A stretch of DNA of 64,000 nt. It comes from Actinobacillus porcinus. Its GTDB lineage: Bacteria; Pseudomonadota; Gammaproteobacteria; Enterobacterales; Pasteurellaceae. The position numbers were made by a program, and so were the translations under genes. The notes under the pieces are model-generated. The model made no database searches. It was not told where the DNA came from and saw only the letters and a program-made list of their open reading frames with translations. Within the stretch, counting starts at the first letter, position 1. Every line of letters begins with the position of its first letter. Shown in pieces: positions 37,496-47,951 of the stretch. The DNA lies in the NCBI RefSeq assembly GCF_901764995.1, contig NZ_CABFKI010000007.1, forward strand, positions 62,001-126,000. Reading direction: 5' to 3'.

Positions 37496-37513
37496 CCGAA
37501 ATTATACAACATC

Positions 37514-37635
37514 GTACAAGATAGTCGTTGAGCTTATCGAAACGTAAGTCTTGTGCATAGTAAACGCTGAAATGTCTTATAGTTCGACTGGCTCACTAAC
37601 CGTGGTTCGACAAGCTCACCAACCGCCATTTCAGC
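37514..37635. repeat. TTCGACAAGCTCA composite repeat, copy 3
   Basis: GTACAAGAT (37514) with GTCTTGTGC (37548), then GCTGAAATG (37566) with CATTTCAGC (37627). The second loop is longer than in copies 1 and 2 because the GTTCGAC..GCTCAC..AACC unit is present twice. It fills much of the 37419-37752 gap, which contains no gene. Confidence 0.8.
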
Positions 37636-37671
37636 TTTATGTAAGTGTGACATAATACCATTTTTATTCAG

Positions 37672-37717
37672 CCCCAGCGGGGCTGGGCTTAACGAACCTA
37701 GCACGGCTCGTGCTAGG
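37672..37717. terminator. two palindromes downstream of modA
   Basis: CAGCCCC-agc-GGGGCTG (about 37670-37685) and CCTAGCACG-gct-CGTGCTAGG (about 37698-37717) lie in the modA 3' flank; either could end the modA transcript on the minus strand, although U-runs are weak. Confidence 0.5.
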
Positions 37718-37752
37718 TCGTTACTCGAATGTAAATCTTATCGTAGTCTTCT

Positions 37753-38517
37753 CTATTTCACCACAAAACCATATTTTTTATACACATCTTTTGCTGTTTC
37801 TGACTTCATATAATCAAAAAAAGCCTTGGTTTCGGCGTTTTCTTTATCCTTAACAATCGCGGCAGGATATTCAATGGCCGGGTGGCTGTCTGCCGGGAAA
37901 GTCGCTACGATTTTCACATTTTTGCCCACCATGGCATCCGTGGCATAAACAATACCTAACGGGCTTTCTGCACGTTCAACCAATAGCAATGCTTTTCGTA
38001 CATTATCCGCACGCGCTAATTTTTTCTCAACGGCATCCCATTGTTTTAAATAGGTTAAGGCGGTTTTCGCATAAATACCGGCAGGGACGTGATCAGGATC
38101 CCCAACGGCTAAAAACGTTCCGTCTAAGCGTTTTTGCCAATCCGAATTTCTGACATCAATCTTTTCTACATCGCTATTTTTCGGTGCAATCATGACCAAG
38201 CTATTGCCCACTAAATTCACACGAGTAGCCGGTTCGATATTCTTTTTCTCTGCCAAAAAGTCCATCCATTTTTGATCCGCTGAGACAAAAATATCCGCAG
38301 GTGCCCCTTCATTAATTTGGCGAGCCAATACGGATGATGACGCAAAAGATAAGATCACTTTCGCATTGGGATTGGCTTTTTTATAATCGGATACCACATC
38401 CTCTAGGGCATTGGTAAAAGACGCGGCAGCAAAAACCGTGACCTTTGCCTGAAGTTGAGTGGAAAAAATTGCCGCCGTTGCCGCAAGCGCGAGAGTCAGC
38501 ATGTTTCGTTTTAGCAT
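37753..38517 (-). CDS. modA: molybdate-binding periplasmic protein ModA
   Basis: A 254-residue periplasmic binding protein with a signal peptide (cleavage near LQA-K, residue 24) and the ModA fold: VFAAASFTNALEDV, with the oxyanion-binding serine/threonine region, NEGAPADIFVSAD near residue 70 and RAESPLGIVYATDA near 190. Normally modB (permease) and modC (ATPase) follow, but here modA stands alone and is followed by repeats. A ModE-like box precedes it. Divergent from modE. Confidence 0.93.
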   Translation of the reverse strand: MLKRNMLTLALAATAAIFSTQLQAKVTVFAAASFTNALEDVVSDYKKANPNAKVILSFASSSVLARQINEGAPADIFVSADQKWMDFLAEKKNIEPATRVNLVGNSLVMIAPKNSDVEKIDVRNSDWQKRLDGTFLAVGDPDHVPAGIYAKTALTYLKQWDAVEKKLARADNVRKALLLVERAESPLGIVYATDAMVGKNVKIVATFPADSHPAIEYPAAIVKDKENAETKAFFDYMKSETAKDVYKKYGFVVK

Positions 38518-38530
38518 AAGTTCTCCTTTG

Positions 38531-38558
38531 TTAACTATATATTTGATTATATAACGAT
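38531..38558 (-). promoter_or_regulatory. ModE box upstream of modA
   Basis: Read on the minus strand: ATCGTTATATA, six bases, then TATATAGTTAA. The first half matches the E. coli ModE consensus half-site ATCGNTATATA fully and the second partly. Located 14 bases upstream of the modA ATG, where bound ModE would block transcription when molybdate is plentiful. Confidence 0.7.
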
Positions 38559-38631
38559 AATAAAAATAAATGCTATATAAATTTTTGTATTTTGCGTAAA
38601 ATGTAGCGAATATCCTAGCAAGGAAATCGCT

Positions 38632-39405
38632 ATGCTAAAAAATACTGAAATTCTCTTAACCATCAAATTACAAGAACAATTATTTGTTGACCCCAAACGA
38701 ATTCGTTTGCTCAAAGCCATTCAAGAATGTGGTTCCATTAATCAAGCAGCTAAAAACACCCATATTAGCTATAAAAGTGCGTGGGATCATTTGGCCGCGA
38801 TGAATGAAATCAGCCCTAAACCTTTACTTGAACGCAATATTGGCGGTAAAAATGGCGGCGGTACAACACTCACCTCTTATGCAGTGCGTTTATTGCAACT
38901 TTATGATTTACTTGAACAAACTCAAGAAAAAGCCTTTCATATTTTGCAAGATGAAAATATTGCCTTGAGCAATCCTCTTTCTGCTACGGCAAAATTTGCC
39001 TTACAAAGTAGCGCGCGCAACCAATTTTTCGGGACAGTCGAAAATGTGACATTACAAAACGGCAACGCCTTAGTCAGTATTCAAATTGAGGGGTTAAATC
39101 GCCCGATGGTGGCGTCAATTACGGAAAAAAGTGCGGTAAAATTAGGCTTAGTTTTAGGCAAAGAAGTGATGCTAATGATAAAAGCACCTTGGGTGAAATT
39201 ACATCAAAATCCACCGCACTTAGACGAAAATCTGTTTTTGGGCGAAGTCCGTTCCGTCACAGAAACAAACCACACGAAAGAAAGCCTGATTGCGGTCAAT
39301 GGACTGGAATTTTGCGCCACAATCCATGCTGACCAACAAATCAAGGTTGGCGCGCAAACTTGGCTTTCTATTGATCCTGAACAAATTATTTTGGCGACAT
39401 TATGA
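38632..39405 (+). CDS. modE: molybdate-responsive regulator ModE
   Basis: A 257-residue regulator with an N-terminal winged helix (about 20-110, GSINQAAKNTHISYKSAWDHL) and a C-terminal pair of TOBE/Mop domains that bind molybdate. The SARNQFFGTV Mop signature is near residue 127. Length matches E. coli ModE (262). It overlaps the next gene by four bases. Confidence 0.95.
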   Translation: MLKNTEILLTIKLQEQLFVDPKRIRLLKAIQECGSINQAAKNTHISYKSAWDHLAAMNEISPKPLLERNIGGKNGGGTTLTSYAVRLLQLYDLLEQTQEKAFHILQDENIALSNPLSATAKFALQSSARNQFFGTVENVTLQNGNALVSIQIEGLNRPMVASITEKSAVKLGLVLGKEVMLMIKAPWVKLHQNPPHLDENLFLGEVRSVTETNHTKESLIAVNGLEFCATIHADQQIKVGAQTWLSIDPEQIILATL

Positions 39406-39818
39406 TGACCATTTGGAAACGAACACTTTCTCTTTCTGAGATGAACCAACTTTGCACAAACTGCGCTGTAGGGTATTTAGGCATTGAATTTACTGCGCAA
39501 GGTGAAAACTGGCTCGAAGCCACCATGCCTGTGGACAACCGCACAACTCAACCTATGGGCTTGTTGCATGGCGGTATTTCTCTTGCCTTGGCGGAAACCG
39601 TGGGATCTTTAGCGGGATTATTATGCCTTGAAGAACCCCATGCAGCAGTGGGAATGGATATTAACGCCAGTCATTTACGCCCGGTCAAATCCGGCAAGGT
39701 CACTGCGCGCGCTACCCCATTGCGCCTAGGCAAACGCACTCAAGTCTGGCAAATTGATATACGTGATGAGCAAGAAAATCTCTGCTGCACGTCCCGTCTC
39801 ACCCTTTCTGTTATTTAA
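39402..39818 (+). CDS. hotdog-fold acyl-CoA thioesterase (MenI/YdiI-like)
   Basis: A 138-residue hotdog thioesterase of the PaaI/EntH group. [17 protein letters not shown] near residue 55 contains the catalytic Glu and the HGG turn, and [11 protein letters not shown] follows. The H. influenzae counterpart (HI1161) is a broad acyl-CoA thioesterase; a role in menaquinone synthesis is possible. ATG 39402 overlaps the modE TGA (ATGA); a second ATG follows at once. Confidence 0.9.
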   Translation: MMTIWKRTLSLSEMNQLCTNCAVGYLGIEFTAQGENWLEATMPVDNRTTQPMGLLHGGISLALAETVGSLAGLLCLEEPHAAVGMDINASHLRPVKSGKVTARATPLRLGKRTQVWQIDIRDEQENLCCTSRLTLSVI

Positions 39819-39837
39819 TTTTATAGGATATTCCAAG

Positions 39838-40797
39838 TTGAAAATCGGCGTTATTTTGGCAAATCTCGGCACACCCTGTGCGCCGACTTCTTCTGCAATT
39901 TCGAGCTATCTCAATGAATTTCTAAGCGATAAACGCGTGGTCGATTTACCCCGTTGGAAATGGTTGCCTATTCTCAAAGGCATTATTTTACCCTTACGCT
40001 CGCGCCGTATTGCGAAAAATTACCAAGCCATTTGGACAGAACAAGGATCGCCGCTACTCGCCTACTCTCTTGAACAACAAAAAGCACTGCAGCACTATTT
40101 GTCTGCGCAAGGCATTGATGTACAAGTAGAAATCGGGATGACTTATGGTGAACCGAGCATTGAAAGCGCGGTGAAAAAATTGACCCTTTCCAAAGTGGAT
40201 AAGATCATTTTCCTGCCGTTGTATCCGCAATACAGCTCAACGACAACCGCAGCGGCAATTGACGCCTTTGCCCGTGCTTTGACGCAACAACGTGAAATTG
40301 TGCCTTTTAGCCTTATCCATTCCTACGCGGATAACGAAAATTACATTAACGCGCTAGCCGAAAGCATAAAAGCGCGGTTAAAAAATGATGAGTTTTTGCT
40401 GTTTTCCTATCACGGTATTCCATTACGTTATGAGCAAGAAGGCGATTTTTATCGTGAACATTGCCGTCAAACCACCCTTGCGGTGGTGGATAAATTAGGC
40501 TTAATGGAAACTCAATGGGCAATGACCTTTCAATCTCGTTTTGGACGCGAAGAATGGCTACAGCCTTATACGGATGAATTTTTGGCTCATGCCCCAAGCC
40601 AAGGTATTGAAAAGATTGCGGTCATCTGCCCGGGTTTTGCCGCAGATTGTTTGGAAACCTTAGAAGAAGTTGCGGAAACCAATCGCCATTTATTCCTTGC
40701 TCAAGGGGGACAATCTTATCAATATATCCTCGCATTAAATGCCGATAAAAAACATATTGAATGTTTAGGGCAGTTGGTTTTAAATAATTTACATTAA
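39838..40797 (+). CDS. hemH: ferrochelatase
   Basis: Inserts Fe2+ into protoporphyrin IX, the last step of heme synthesis (EC 4.99.1.1/4.98.1.1). The best start is TTG 39838 (product of 319 residues, E. coli 320), preceded by AGGA nine bases away and giving the conserved [12 protein letters not shown]. The in-frame ATG 39754 would place 28 extra residues inside the thioesterase gene. The metal-site region SYHGIPLRY near residue 190 and [16 protein letters not shown] near 265 are conserved. Confidence 0.93.
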   Translation: MKIGVILANLGTPCAPTSSAISSYLNEFLSDKRVVDLPRWKWLPILKGIILPLRSRRIAKNYQAIWTEQGSPLLAYSLEQQKALQHYLSAQGIDVQVEIGMTYGEPSIESAVKKLTLSKVDKIIFLPLYPQYSSTTTAAAIDAFARALTQQREIVPFSLIHSYADNENYINALAESIKARLKNDEFLLFSYHGIPLRYEQEGDFYREHCRQTTLAVVDKLGLMETQWAMTFQSRFGREEWLQPYTDEFLAHAPSQGIEKIAVICPGFAADCLETLEEVAETNRHLFLAQGGQSYQYILALNADKKHIECLGQLVLNNLH

Positions 40798-40872
40798 TTT
40801 CATTCATAATAAACTTGAATTTTATGAAGTTGCATAATGTTGTTATTTTGTAGATGATAGTCATCGTCATTT

Positions 40873-40888
40873 AGACGGCTAAACGTCT
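40873..40888 (+). promoter_or_regulatory. tandem MetJ boxes before metE
   Basis: AGACGGCT and AAACGTCT, directly adjacent 8-mers each matching the met box AGACGTCT at seven of eight positions, the minimal two-box MetJ target. They lie 39 bases before the metE ATG, indicating repression by S-adenosylmethionine-bound MetJ. Confidence 0.7.
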
Positions 40889-40926
40889 AAATAGAAGAAA
40901 TATCTAATCTATCAAAGGAGCACATT

Positions 40927-43197
40927 ATGACAACATTCCATATCTTAGGCTTTCCACGTGTTGGGGCGAAACGTGAATTAAAATTTGCACAAGAACGTTA
41001 CTGGCGTGGTGAAATTGCAGAACAAGATTTATTAGATTTAGCCAAAGCCTTGCGTGAAAAAAACTGGCAGCACCAAGCAGCTGAGAACGCCGATTTCGTG
41101 GCAGTGGGCGATTTTACCTTTTACGATCATATTTTAGATCTACAAGTAGCAACGGGGGCAATTCCTGCGCGTTTTGGTTTTGACAGCCAAAATTTAACCC
41201 TTTCGCAATACTTCCAACTGGCGCGTGGTAACAAAGATCAATTTGCCATTGAGATGACCAAATGGTTTGATACCAACTACCACTATCTTGTGCCTGAGTT
41301 CCATAAAAACACCGAATTTAAAGCCAACCCAGCTCACTACGTTAATCAAATCCGTGAAGCGAAAGCCTTAGGTTTGAAGGTTAAACCTGTGATTGTCGGA
41401 CCTTTAACTTTCCTTTGGTTAGGCAAAGAGAAGGGCGAAGCCTTCAATCGTTTTGAGTTATTAAACAAACTTGTGCCTGTTTACCGTGAAATTTTAACCG
41501 CACTTGCGGCAGAAGGCGTGGAATGGATCCAAATTGACGAGCCGGCTTTAGCCTTAGATTTACCGGCGGAGTGGCTGGCGGCTTATCAGGCGGTCTATGC
41601 GGAATTAAGCCAAGTGGATGCGAAATTGTTATTAGCCACCTATTTTGGCTCAGTGGCAGAACACGCAGAATTGCTCAAAGGCTTAGCGGTGGACGGCTTG
41701 CATTTGGATTTAGTACGCGCGCCTGAACAACTTGCAGCATTTGACGATTACCGCAAAGTGCTTTCGGCTGGCGTGATTGATGGGCGTAACATTTGGCGTG
41801 CGAACTTAAATCAAGTATTAGATCTGCTTGAGCCATTAAAAGCCAAACTTGGCGAACGTTTGTGGATTGCCCCAAGCTGTTCTTTGTTACATACGCCTTT
41901 TGATTTAGCGGTGGAAACGCAATTACAAGCAAATAAACCTGAACTTTATCAATGGCTTGCTTTTACGCTACAAAAAGTTGAAGAATTGTCGGTAATTAAG
42001 ACCGCACTTGAACAAGGTCGAACAGCGGTGCAAGCACAATTAGTGGCAAGCCAAGCGGCAGCGGATGCGCGTGCAACATCAAAAGAGATCCACCGAGCCG
42101 AAGTGGCGGCTCGTTTAGCTAACTTACCTGAAGGGGCAGATCGCCGTAAATCGCCATTTGCAGCGCGTATTGCGAAGCAAAATGCGTGGCTAAACTTACC
42201 GCTTTTACCAACGACAAATATCGGTTCATTCCCACAAACCAGCGAAATCCGCCACGCTCGTGCGAGTTTCAAAAAAGGCGAGTTAAGCCTTGCGGATTAT
42301 GAAGCGGCGATGAAAAAAGAAATTGAATATGTGGTTCGCCGCCAAGAAGAGTTAGATTTAGATGTGCTGGTTCACGGCGAAGCGGAACGTAACGATATGG
42401 TGGAATATTTCGGCGAATTGCTTGACGGCTTTGCCTTCACCAAATTCGGTTGGGTGCAAAGTTACGGCTCACGCTGTGTCAAACCGCCAGTGATTTATGG
42501 CGATGTGGCTCGCCCTGAACCGATGACAGTGCGTTGGTCGCAATATGCCCAAAGCCTCACCAACAAAGTGATGAAAGGAATGCTGACAGGGCCGGTAACG
42601 ATTTTACAATGGTCGTTCGTGCGTAACGATATTCCACGCTCAACAGTCTGCAAACAGATCGGTGTGGCGTTATCAGACGAAGTGTTAGATTTAGAAGCAG
42701 CAGGGATCAAAGTGATCCAAATTGATGAGCCTGCAATCCGTGAAGGCTTGCCACTCAAGCGGTCAGATTGGGACGCTTATTTGCAATGGGCGGGCGAAGC
42801 CTTCCGTTTAAGCTATATGGGCGTACAAGATGACACCCAAATCCACACTCATATGTGTTATTCCGAATTTAACGACATTTTGCCAGCGATTGCCGGCTTA
42901 GATGCGGACGTGATTACCATTGAAACCTCACGCTCCGATATGGAACTACTTACCGCCTTTGCCGATTTCAAATACCCGAACGACATCGGCCCGGGCGTAT
43001 ACGACATTCACAGCCCACGCGTTCCAAAAGCGGAAGAAATCGAACATTTGTTGCGCAAAGCCTTGAAAGTTGTACCAAAAGAACGCTTATGGGTAAACCC
43101 AGACTGTGGCTTAAAAACCCGTGGCTGGAAAGAAACTATCGAACAGTTGCAAGTGATGGTGGAGGTGACGAAGAAATTGAGGGTAGAGTTGGGTTGA
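40927..43197 (+). CDS. metE: cobalamin-independent methionine synthase
   Basis: Transfers the methyl group from 5-methyltetrahydropteroyltri-glutamate to homocysteine (EC 2.1.1.14). The 756-residue protein has an N-terminal Meth_synt_1 domain ([14 protein letters not shown]) and a catalytic C-terminal domain (from about 430, [10 protein letters not shown]). Its zinc ligands are His and Cys in THMCYSEF and Cys in [28 protein letters not shown] partial second copy of its 3' end lies at 44484-44705 beyond a Sel1 gene. Confidence 0.97.
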   Translation: MTTFHILGFPRVGAKRELKFAQERYWRGEIAEQDLLDLAKALREKNWQHQAAENADFVAVGDFTFYDHILDLQVATGAIPARFGFDSQNLTLSQYFQLARGNKDQFAIEMTKWFDTNYHYLVPEFHKNTEFKANPAHYVNQIREAKALGLKVKPVIVGPLTFLWLGKEKGEAFNRFELLNKLVPVYREILTALAAEGVEWIQIDEPALALDLPAEWLAAYQAVYAELSQVDAKLLLATYFGSVAEHAELLKGLAVDGLHLDLVRAPEQLAAFDDYRKVLSAGVIDGRNIWRANLNQVLDLLEPLKAKLGERLWIAPSCSLLHTPFDLAVETQLQANKPELYQWLAFTLQKVEELSVIKTALEQGRTAVQAQLVASQAAADARATSKEIHRAEVAARLANLPEGADRRKSPFAARIAKQNAWLNLPLLPTTNIGSFPQTSEIRHARASFKKGELSLADYEAAMKKEIEYVVRRQEELDLDVLVHGEAERNDMVEYFGELLDGFAFTKFGWVQSYGSRCVKPPVIYGDVARPEPMTVRWSQYAQSLTNKVMKGMLTGPVTILQWSFVRNDIPRSTVCKQIGVALSDEVLDLEAAGIKVIQIDEPAIREGLPLKRSDWDAYLQWAGEAFRLSYMGVQDDTQIHTHMCYSEFNDILPAIAGLDADVITIETSRSDMELLTAFADFKYPNDIGPGVYDIHSPRVPKAEEIEHLLRKALKVVPKERLWVNPDCGLKTRGWKETIEQLQVMVEVTKKLRVELG

Positions 43198-43340
43198 TGT
43201 AGCTGATTTTATGGGGCAATGGGGCGAAAGATATTTCGCCCCTACATTTAATTTATTGAAATCATTGAAAAAAAATGAGATTAATTTATTGTAGAGCTAA
43301 TCACATTAGCCCAAATTTGTACTCAACTTTGCTAGATAGA

Positions 43341-44303
43341 TTATTTCATCTCTCTTAATTGACGATAAGCATCACAAGCCTCTTGGCTACCATTATTACA
43401 AGCCTTTCCAAACCATATTATTGTAGCAGCATCATTTTGTTGAACGCCTTGTCCATTGTAAAACATTATGCCTAAATTGAATTGAGCCTTTGCAAACTCT
43501 TGTTCAGCCGCTTTTTGATACCATTGGAATGCTTGATAATAATCTTGACTGACACCATATCCATTTCCGTACATTACACCTAAATTATATTGAGCATCAG
43601 CCAATCCTTGTTCAGCTGCTTTTTGGTACCATTTGGCTGCTTGTTGATAATCTTGGTTAAAGTATATGTATATATTACCTAAATTGTATTGCGCATCAAC
43701 CAATCCTTGTTCTGCCGCTTTTTGATACCACTTAACCGCTTGGTGATAATCTTGGCTAACCCCTCGTCCGTTGTCGTACATTACGCCTAAATTAAATTGA
43801 GCTTTTGCATCTCCTTGTTCAGCGGCTTTTTGATACCATTTGACTGCTTGATGATAATCTTGGTTAACACCTTGTCCCTTGCTGTACATATTACCTAAAT
43901 TAAATTGAGCCTCTGCATCCCCTTGTTCTGCTGCCTTTTGATACCATTTGACTGCTTGATGGTAATCTTGGCGAACACCGTCTCCTTTTTCGTACATAAA
44001 ACCTAAATTAAATTGAGCCTGTAGCACCCCTTGCTCAGCCGCTTTTTGATACCATTTGACTGCTTGATGATAATCTTGGTTAACACCATACCCATTGTCG
44101 TACATTAAGCCTAAATTATATTGAGCTCCTGCATCCCCTTGTTCAGCCAATTCCTTAAACATAGGAAAAGCCACTTGATAATTTTCTTGTTCGATATATT
44201 GATATGCTCTGTTAAATTTCTCTTCTGCTGTTTCAGCATAAACATTTCCAATAAGGGTAAAAGAGAGTAATAAGGTAGAAAGTAGGGTTTTACGAAGTGT
44301 CAT
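43341..44303 (-). CDS. secreted Sel1-repeat protein (long paralogue)
   Basis: A 320-residue protein with a signal peptide (cleavage near VYA-E, residue 24) and about seven Sel1 repeats of 36 residues with the pattern AQFNLGxMYxxGxGVxQDYHQA. The closing repeat ends CNNGSQEACDAY. It shares signal peptide, promoter layout and closing repeat with the 143-residue protein at 14627-15058; repeat number is the main difference. The repeats are near-identical at DNA level and could recombine. It is antisense between metE and a metE remnant. Function is unknown; likely a periplasmic protein-interaction scaffold. Confidence 0.88.
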   Translation of the reverse strand: MTLRKTLLSTLLLSFTLIGNVYAETAEEKFNRAYQYIEQENYQVAFPMFKELAEQGDAGAQYNLGLMYDNGYGVNQDYHQAVKWYQKAAEQGVLQAQFNLGFMYEKGDGVRQDYHQAVKWYQKAAEQGDAEAQFNLGNMYSKGQGVNQDYHQAVKWYQKAAEQGDAKAQFNLGVMYDNGRGVSQDYHQAVKWYQKAAEQGLVDAQYNLGNIYIYFNQDYQQAAKWYQKAAEQGLADAQYNLGVMYGNGYGVSQDYYQAFQWYQKAAEQEFAKAQFNLGIMFYNGQGVQQNDAATIIWFGKACNNGSQEACDAYRQLREMK

Positions 44304-44340
44304 TTTGTTTTCCTTTTGACGATAGTTTTAAGATAGTAAA

Positions 44341-44371
44341 ATTATACAAAAAAAAAACAAAATGCAATCAA
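44341..44371 (-). promoter_or_regulatory. promoter of the long Sel1 gene with A10/T10 spacer tract
   Basis: On the minus strand TTGATT (44371-44366) and TATAAT (44346-44341) flank a 19-base spacer with ten T (44357-44348). The -10 to ATG distance (38 bases) equals that of the paralogue promoter at 14559-14589. Confidence 0.6.
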
Positions 44372-44468
44372 GATGTAATCAGTGGTTTTTTATTGGATTT
44401 TGTAATGGGTGTTGAATTTATGAGCAATTTGGAGCTGTTTACCGTTTAATAAAACAAAGGGGAGCCAA

Positions 44469-44705
44469 ATGCCTTCCACAATCCCCTCCCATATGTGTTA
44501 TTCCGAGTTCAACGACATTCACAGCCCACGCGTACCAAAAGCGGAAGAGATCGAACACTTGTTGCGTAAAGCCTTGAAAGTGGTACCAAAAGAACGCTTA
44601 TGGGTCCCAAACTGCTGCTTAAAAACCCGTGGCTGGAAAGAAACCATTGAGCAGTTGCAAGTGATGGTGGAGGTGGCGAAGAAATTAAGGGCGGAGTTGG
44701 GTTGA
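44469..44705 (+). pseudogene. metE 3'-end remnant
   Basis: From about 44489 the sequence repeats the last part of metE: MCYSEFND, then [15 protein letters not shown] to the stop. It lacks the 129 bases (43 codons) that separate two ACGACATT copies in metE (42872-42879 and 43001-43008), and NPDCGL has become PNCCL. The first seven codons (from ATG 44469) are not metE. Similarity continues past the stop (GTTGATGTAGC, GCAATGGGGCGAAAGATATTTCGCC), so the whole 3' region was duplicated. It cannot be a working enzyme. Confidence 0.9.
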
Positions 44706-44925
44706 TGTAGCAGATTTTGTGGTGCAATGGGGCGAAAGATATTTCGCCTCTACGGTTCATGTCTAACCGATTACGTCATAGGTGTTGTCGGTGTAATCGC
44801 CATATGTCGTAGGGACAGGGTTTATCCCTGTCCGAGAACGCAAAAACGGCGTAGGATGGATGAAAAAACAATATGACATCTACGGTTAATCCATTGAAAT
44901 CATTGGGAAAACCTTGGTCTATCTT

Positions 44926-45015
44926 GTAGGGACACACTGCGTGTGTCCGTTACCAATATTTTCACACCCTTTTGATTTTATTAATATTTTTCGGACACAC
45001 GCAGTGTGTCCCTAC
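44926..45015. repeat. paired GGACACAC hairpin element
   Basis: A 24-base arm at 44926-44949 is the reverse complement of 44992-45015, and each arm is itself a small hairpin. The same arms occur at 61881-61944. The gene-free stretch 44706-45102 also holds a GGACAGGG / CCCTGTCC palindrome (about 44816-44837) and AGGGCGAAA / TTTCGCCCT (45026-45047). Confidence 0.8.
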
Positions 45016-45102
45016 AGCATGATTTAGGGCGAAATATTTTTCGCCCTGATTATCTTAATTTTGGTGTCTGTTTTTTTTCAATTAAAGACTGCATTATCGT
45101 TA

Positions 45103-45660
45103 TTAAAGTAAAAATAAAGCAGAACCCCATTTGATAATATCAAAGAAGAATTTGTTTTGCTCTGTTGCTACACCGGTGCTTTTACCATCGGCTTTTGCTT
45201 CTTGAACCATACCATTGACATATTGGCCTTTCACTACAGCTAAATCTTCTCTTGCTTTTGTTTGTAAGGTTTTACAGGTTGAAATATCTAAAGGCTCAAT
45301 ATTCTCTTTGGATTTATATTTTTTTAATTGATAGGTCGCATATTTCATCGCTTTTTCATCACCTTGGATGATTTTGACATTATCTTCACCAATAATATCT
45401 TCTAAGGGATAGAAAAAGACATATTGAGAATAAATGTAGCTATCTTCTTTTTGGAAATGTTCATATTGAATTCGCGTTAAATTCGGATAAATACATTGCT
45501 CCGTTTGTTTTGCCGCAAATGCCCATTTCTGTGCATCCCCATCTGAAAGTTCATAGGCTGCGCCTGCATATTCTGCCGGAATTGCCGATTGTTTTTCACC
45601 CAATAAACTGCAACCTGCAAGGCTTAACACTGCTGTCGCTAAAAGTAATTTTTTTAACAT
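45103..45660 (-). CDS. lipoprotein of unknown function
   Basis: A 185-residue protein with a clear lipobox (LSLAGC, Cys17), so membrane-anchored after signal peptidase II. The rest is soluble, with two cysteines (TEQCIYP and ISTCKTL) that could form a disulfide, and a hydrophobic C-terminal end (KWGSALFLL). I do not recognise a characterised family; it resembles small lipoproteins restricted to Pasteurellaceae. Single gene, downstream of repeats and upstream-flanked by the sucD terminator. Confidence 0.8.
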   Translation of the reverse strand: MLKKLLLATAVLSLAGCSLLGEKQSAIPAEYAGAAYELSDGDAQKWAFAAKQTEQCIYPNLTRIQYEHFQKEDSYIYSQYVFFYPLEDIIGEDNVKIIQGDEKAMKYATYQLKKYKSKENIEPLDISTCKTLQTKAREDLAVVKGQYVNGMVQEAKADGKSTGVATEQNKFFFDIIKWGSALFLL

Positions 45661-45752
45661 ATTAATACATCTTCCGTAATTAAAGTTTTTCGCTATTTTA
45701 GACGGAAAGGTTTTTTCGTCAACTAATTAATAATTTCAAACTACATTACATA

Positions 45753-45794
45753 AAAAGCGCGGTTAGAAATTCACCTATTTCTAACCGCGCTTTT
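45753..45794 (-). terminator. terminator after sucD
   Basis: An 18-bp perfect stem (45753-45770 with 45777-45794), core AAGCGCGGTTAG, six-base loop. It is nine bases beyond the sucD stop and ends the sucCD transcript on the minus strand. Confidence 0.88.
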
Positions 45795-45802
45795 AAGGCT
45801 TA

Positions 45803-46672
45803 TTAACCTAAAATTTGACGTAAAGCTGTGCCGATGTCTGCTAAACTTTTCACCGTCGTTACACCGGCATCTTGTAAGGCTTGGATTTTTTCATCTGCCG
45901 TGCCTTTGCCGCCGCTAATGATTGCGCCTGCATGTCCCATGCGTTTGCCTTTTGGCGCGGTAATACCGGCAATATAGCTGACCACAGGTTTGGTGACATG
46001 TGCCTTAATAAAGGCGGCGGCTTCTTCTTCCGCTGAGCCACCAATTTCACCAATCATCACAATGGCTTCCGTTTCGGGATCCTCTTGGAAAAGGCGTAGA
46101 ATATCAATAAAACTTGAGCCTGGAATGGGATCACCGCCAATCCCCACACAAGTGGATTGTCCATAGCCTTCATCCGTAGTTTGTTTTACTGCTTCATAGG
46201 TTAATGTGCCTGAACGTGAAACAATCCCCACTTTTCCTTTTTTATGAATATCCGCCGGCATAATGCCAATTTTGCATTCATCCGGGGTAATAATACCCGG
46301 GCAATTTGGACCAATCATCACAACACCGGTTTCCTTTAAGCGTTGTTTGACTTGTAACATATCCAAGGTCGGGATGCCTTCGGTAATACAAACAATTAAT
46401 TGAATACCGGCATCAATGGCTTCTAAGATAGCATCTTTACAGAATGGTGCAGGCACGTAGATGACCGTAGCGGTTGCGCCTGTGGCGTCCACCGCATCGC
46501 GCACCGTATTAAACACCGGCAAGCCTAAATGGGTTGTGCCGCCTTTGTTGGGTGAAACGCCGCCCACTAATTGAGTGCCATAGGCAAGCGCTTGCTCGCT
46601 GTGAAATGTGCCTTGTCCGCCGGTAAACCCTTGGCAAATCACCTTTGTATTTTTATTCACTAAAATTGCCAT
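45803..46672 (-). CDS. sucD: succinyl-CoA synthetase alpha subunit
   Basis: With SucC makes succinate and ATP/GTP from succinyl-CoA (EC 6.2.1.5). The product is 289 residues, the standard length; CoA-binding Rossmann domain with [11 protein letters not shown] at residues 15-25, and the phospho-histidine in the MGHAGAII block near residue 246. It starts two bases after sucC. Confidence 0.97.
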   Translation of the reverse strand: MAILVNKNTKVICQGFTGGQGTFHSEQALAYGTQLVGGVSPNKGGTTHLGLPVFNTVRDAVDATGATATVIYVPAPFCKDAILEAIDAGIQLIVCITEGIPTLDMLQVKQRLKETGVVMIGPNCPGIITPDECKIGIMPADIHKKGKVGIVSRSGTLTYEAVKQTTDEGYGQSTCVGIGGDPIPGSSFIDILRLFQEDPETEAIVMIGEIGGSAEEEAAAFIKAHVTKPVVSYIAGITAPKGKRMGHAGAIISGGKGTADEKIQALQDAGVTTVKSLADIGTALRQILG

Positions 46673-46674
46673 AA

Positions 46675-47841
46675 TTAATGACTCCCTGCTGCTTTTACTG
46701 CTTGTATTGCGGCATCGGCTAAACTCTGCGCGGCAATAATATTTAAACCACTTTGTGCAAGAATTTCACGTCCACGTGGCGCATTATTTCCTTCCAAACG
46801 TACCACAACAGGCACGGTTACGCCCACTTCATTGACAGCGGCAACGATCCCTTCGGCAATCAAATCACAGCGCACGATACCACCAAAAATATTGACCAAA
46901 ATCGCCTTAACATTGCTATCGGAAAGAATAATTTTAAACGCACCGGCCACACGTTCTTTCGTTGCACCGCCGCCTACATCAAGGAAGTTTGCCGGCAAAC
47001 CACCGTGATGCTTGATGATATCCATGGTTCCCATAGCAAGTCCTGCGCCGTTAACCATACAGCCAATATTACCGTCCAAAGCCACGTAGTTTAAACTCAA
47101 GGCTTCAGCTTCTGCTTCGCGCGGATCGTCTTGGGTTAAATCTTGCATGGCTTTCAGTTCAGGTTGACGGTAGAGCGCGTTGTTGTCCACGGAAACTTTG
47201 GCATCTAAACAAACCAATTCGCCTTCTTTTGTTACAACCAACGGATTGATTTCCACCAACGCTAAATCTTTTTCAACGAATAACTTCGCCAAACGCACAA
47301 AAATTTGTGCAAAAGCATTAACTTCATTACCTTTTAAACCCAATTTAAAGGCTAATTCACGCCCTTGATAAGGTTGTCCGCCCACTAATGGATCCAAAGC
47401 TACTTTATGAATTAATTCAGGGGTTTGCGCGGCAACTTCTTCGATATTCATACCGCCTGCAGATGATGCCATAAACACAACGCGTTGAGTCGCACGATCA
47501 ATGACCGCTCCTAAATAAAGTTCTCGAGCAATTTGACAGGTTTCTTCGATATAAATAGCGTTAACAGGTTGCCCTTTCGCATCCGTTTGAAATGTCACTA
47601 GGCGTTTGCCCAAAAATTGCTCCGCAAACGACCGCACTTCTTCAGCATTGCGTACTAATTTAACACCACCTGCTTTCCCGCGTCCGCCGGCGTGTACTTG
47701 GCATTTTGCTGCCCACGTATTTCCATTTAATTCAGAAATCCCTTGAACCGCTTCAGCAACCGTTTTACAAACAATGCCGCGACTTACAGGTAACTGGTAT
47801 TGGGCAAAGAGTTGTTTTGCTTGATATTCATGTAAGTTCAT
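46675..47841 (-). CDS. sucC: succinyl-CoA synthetase beta subunit
   Basis: A 388-residue ATP-grasp subunit beginning [15 protein letters not shown]; nucleotide-binding residues in [17 protein letters not shown] near 45 and the CoA-side IFGGIVRCD near 320. It lies downstream of sucB, with an uptake-sequence terminator in between, so sucCD may be transcribed both by read-through and from its own promoter. Confidence 0.97.
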   Translation of the reverse strand: MNLHEYQAKQLFAQYQLPVSRGIVCKTVAEAVQGISELNGNTWAAKCQVHAGGRGKAGGVKLVRNAEEVRSFAEQFLGKRLVTFQTDAKGQPVNAIYIEETCQIARELYLGAVIDRATQRVVFMASSAGGMNIEEVAAQTPELIHKVALDPLVGGQPYQGRELAFKLGLKGNEVNAFAQIFVRLAKLFVEKDLALVEINPLVVTKEGELVCLDAKVSVDNNALYRQPELKAMQDLTQDDPREAEAEALSLNYVALDGNIGCMVNGAGLAMGTMDIIKHHGGLPANFLDVGGGATKERVAGAFKIILSDSNVKAILVNIFGGIVRCDLIAEGIVAAVNEVGVTVPVVVRLEGNNAPRGREILAQSGLNIIAAQSLADAAIQAVKAAGSH

Positions 47842-47917
47842 GTTGTGTCCTTATTATTTTGATTTCTGTATTCTACCTGTTGATGAAAAAATTTTAAATG
47901 TCGACTTTAAAAATAAC

Positions 47918-47943
47918 GACCGCACTTTTCTTAAAGTGCGGTC
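47918..47943 (-). terminator. uptake-sequence pair between sucB and sucC
   Basis: GACCGCACTTT (47918-47928) and AAAGTGCGGTC (47933-47943), 11-bp stem with TCTT loop; on the minus strand GTTATTTTT follows. It begins eight bases after the sucB stop. Confidence 0.85.
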
Positions 47944-47951
47944 TTTAACGC

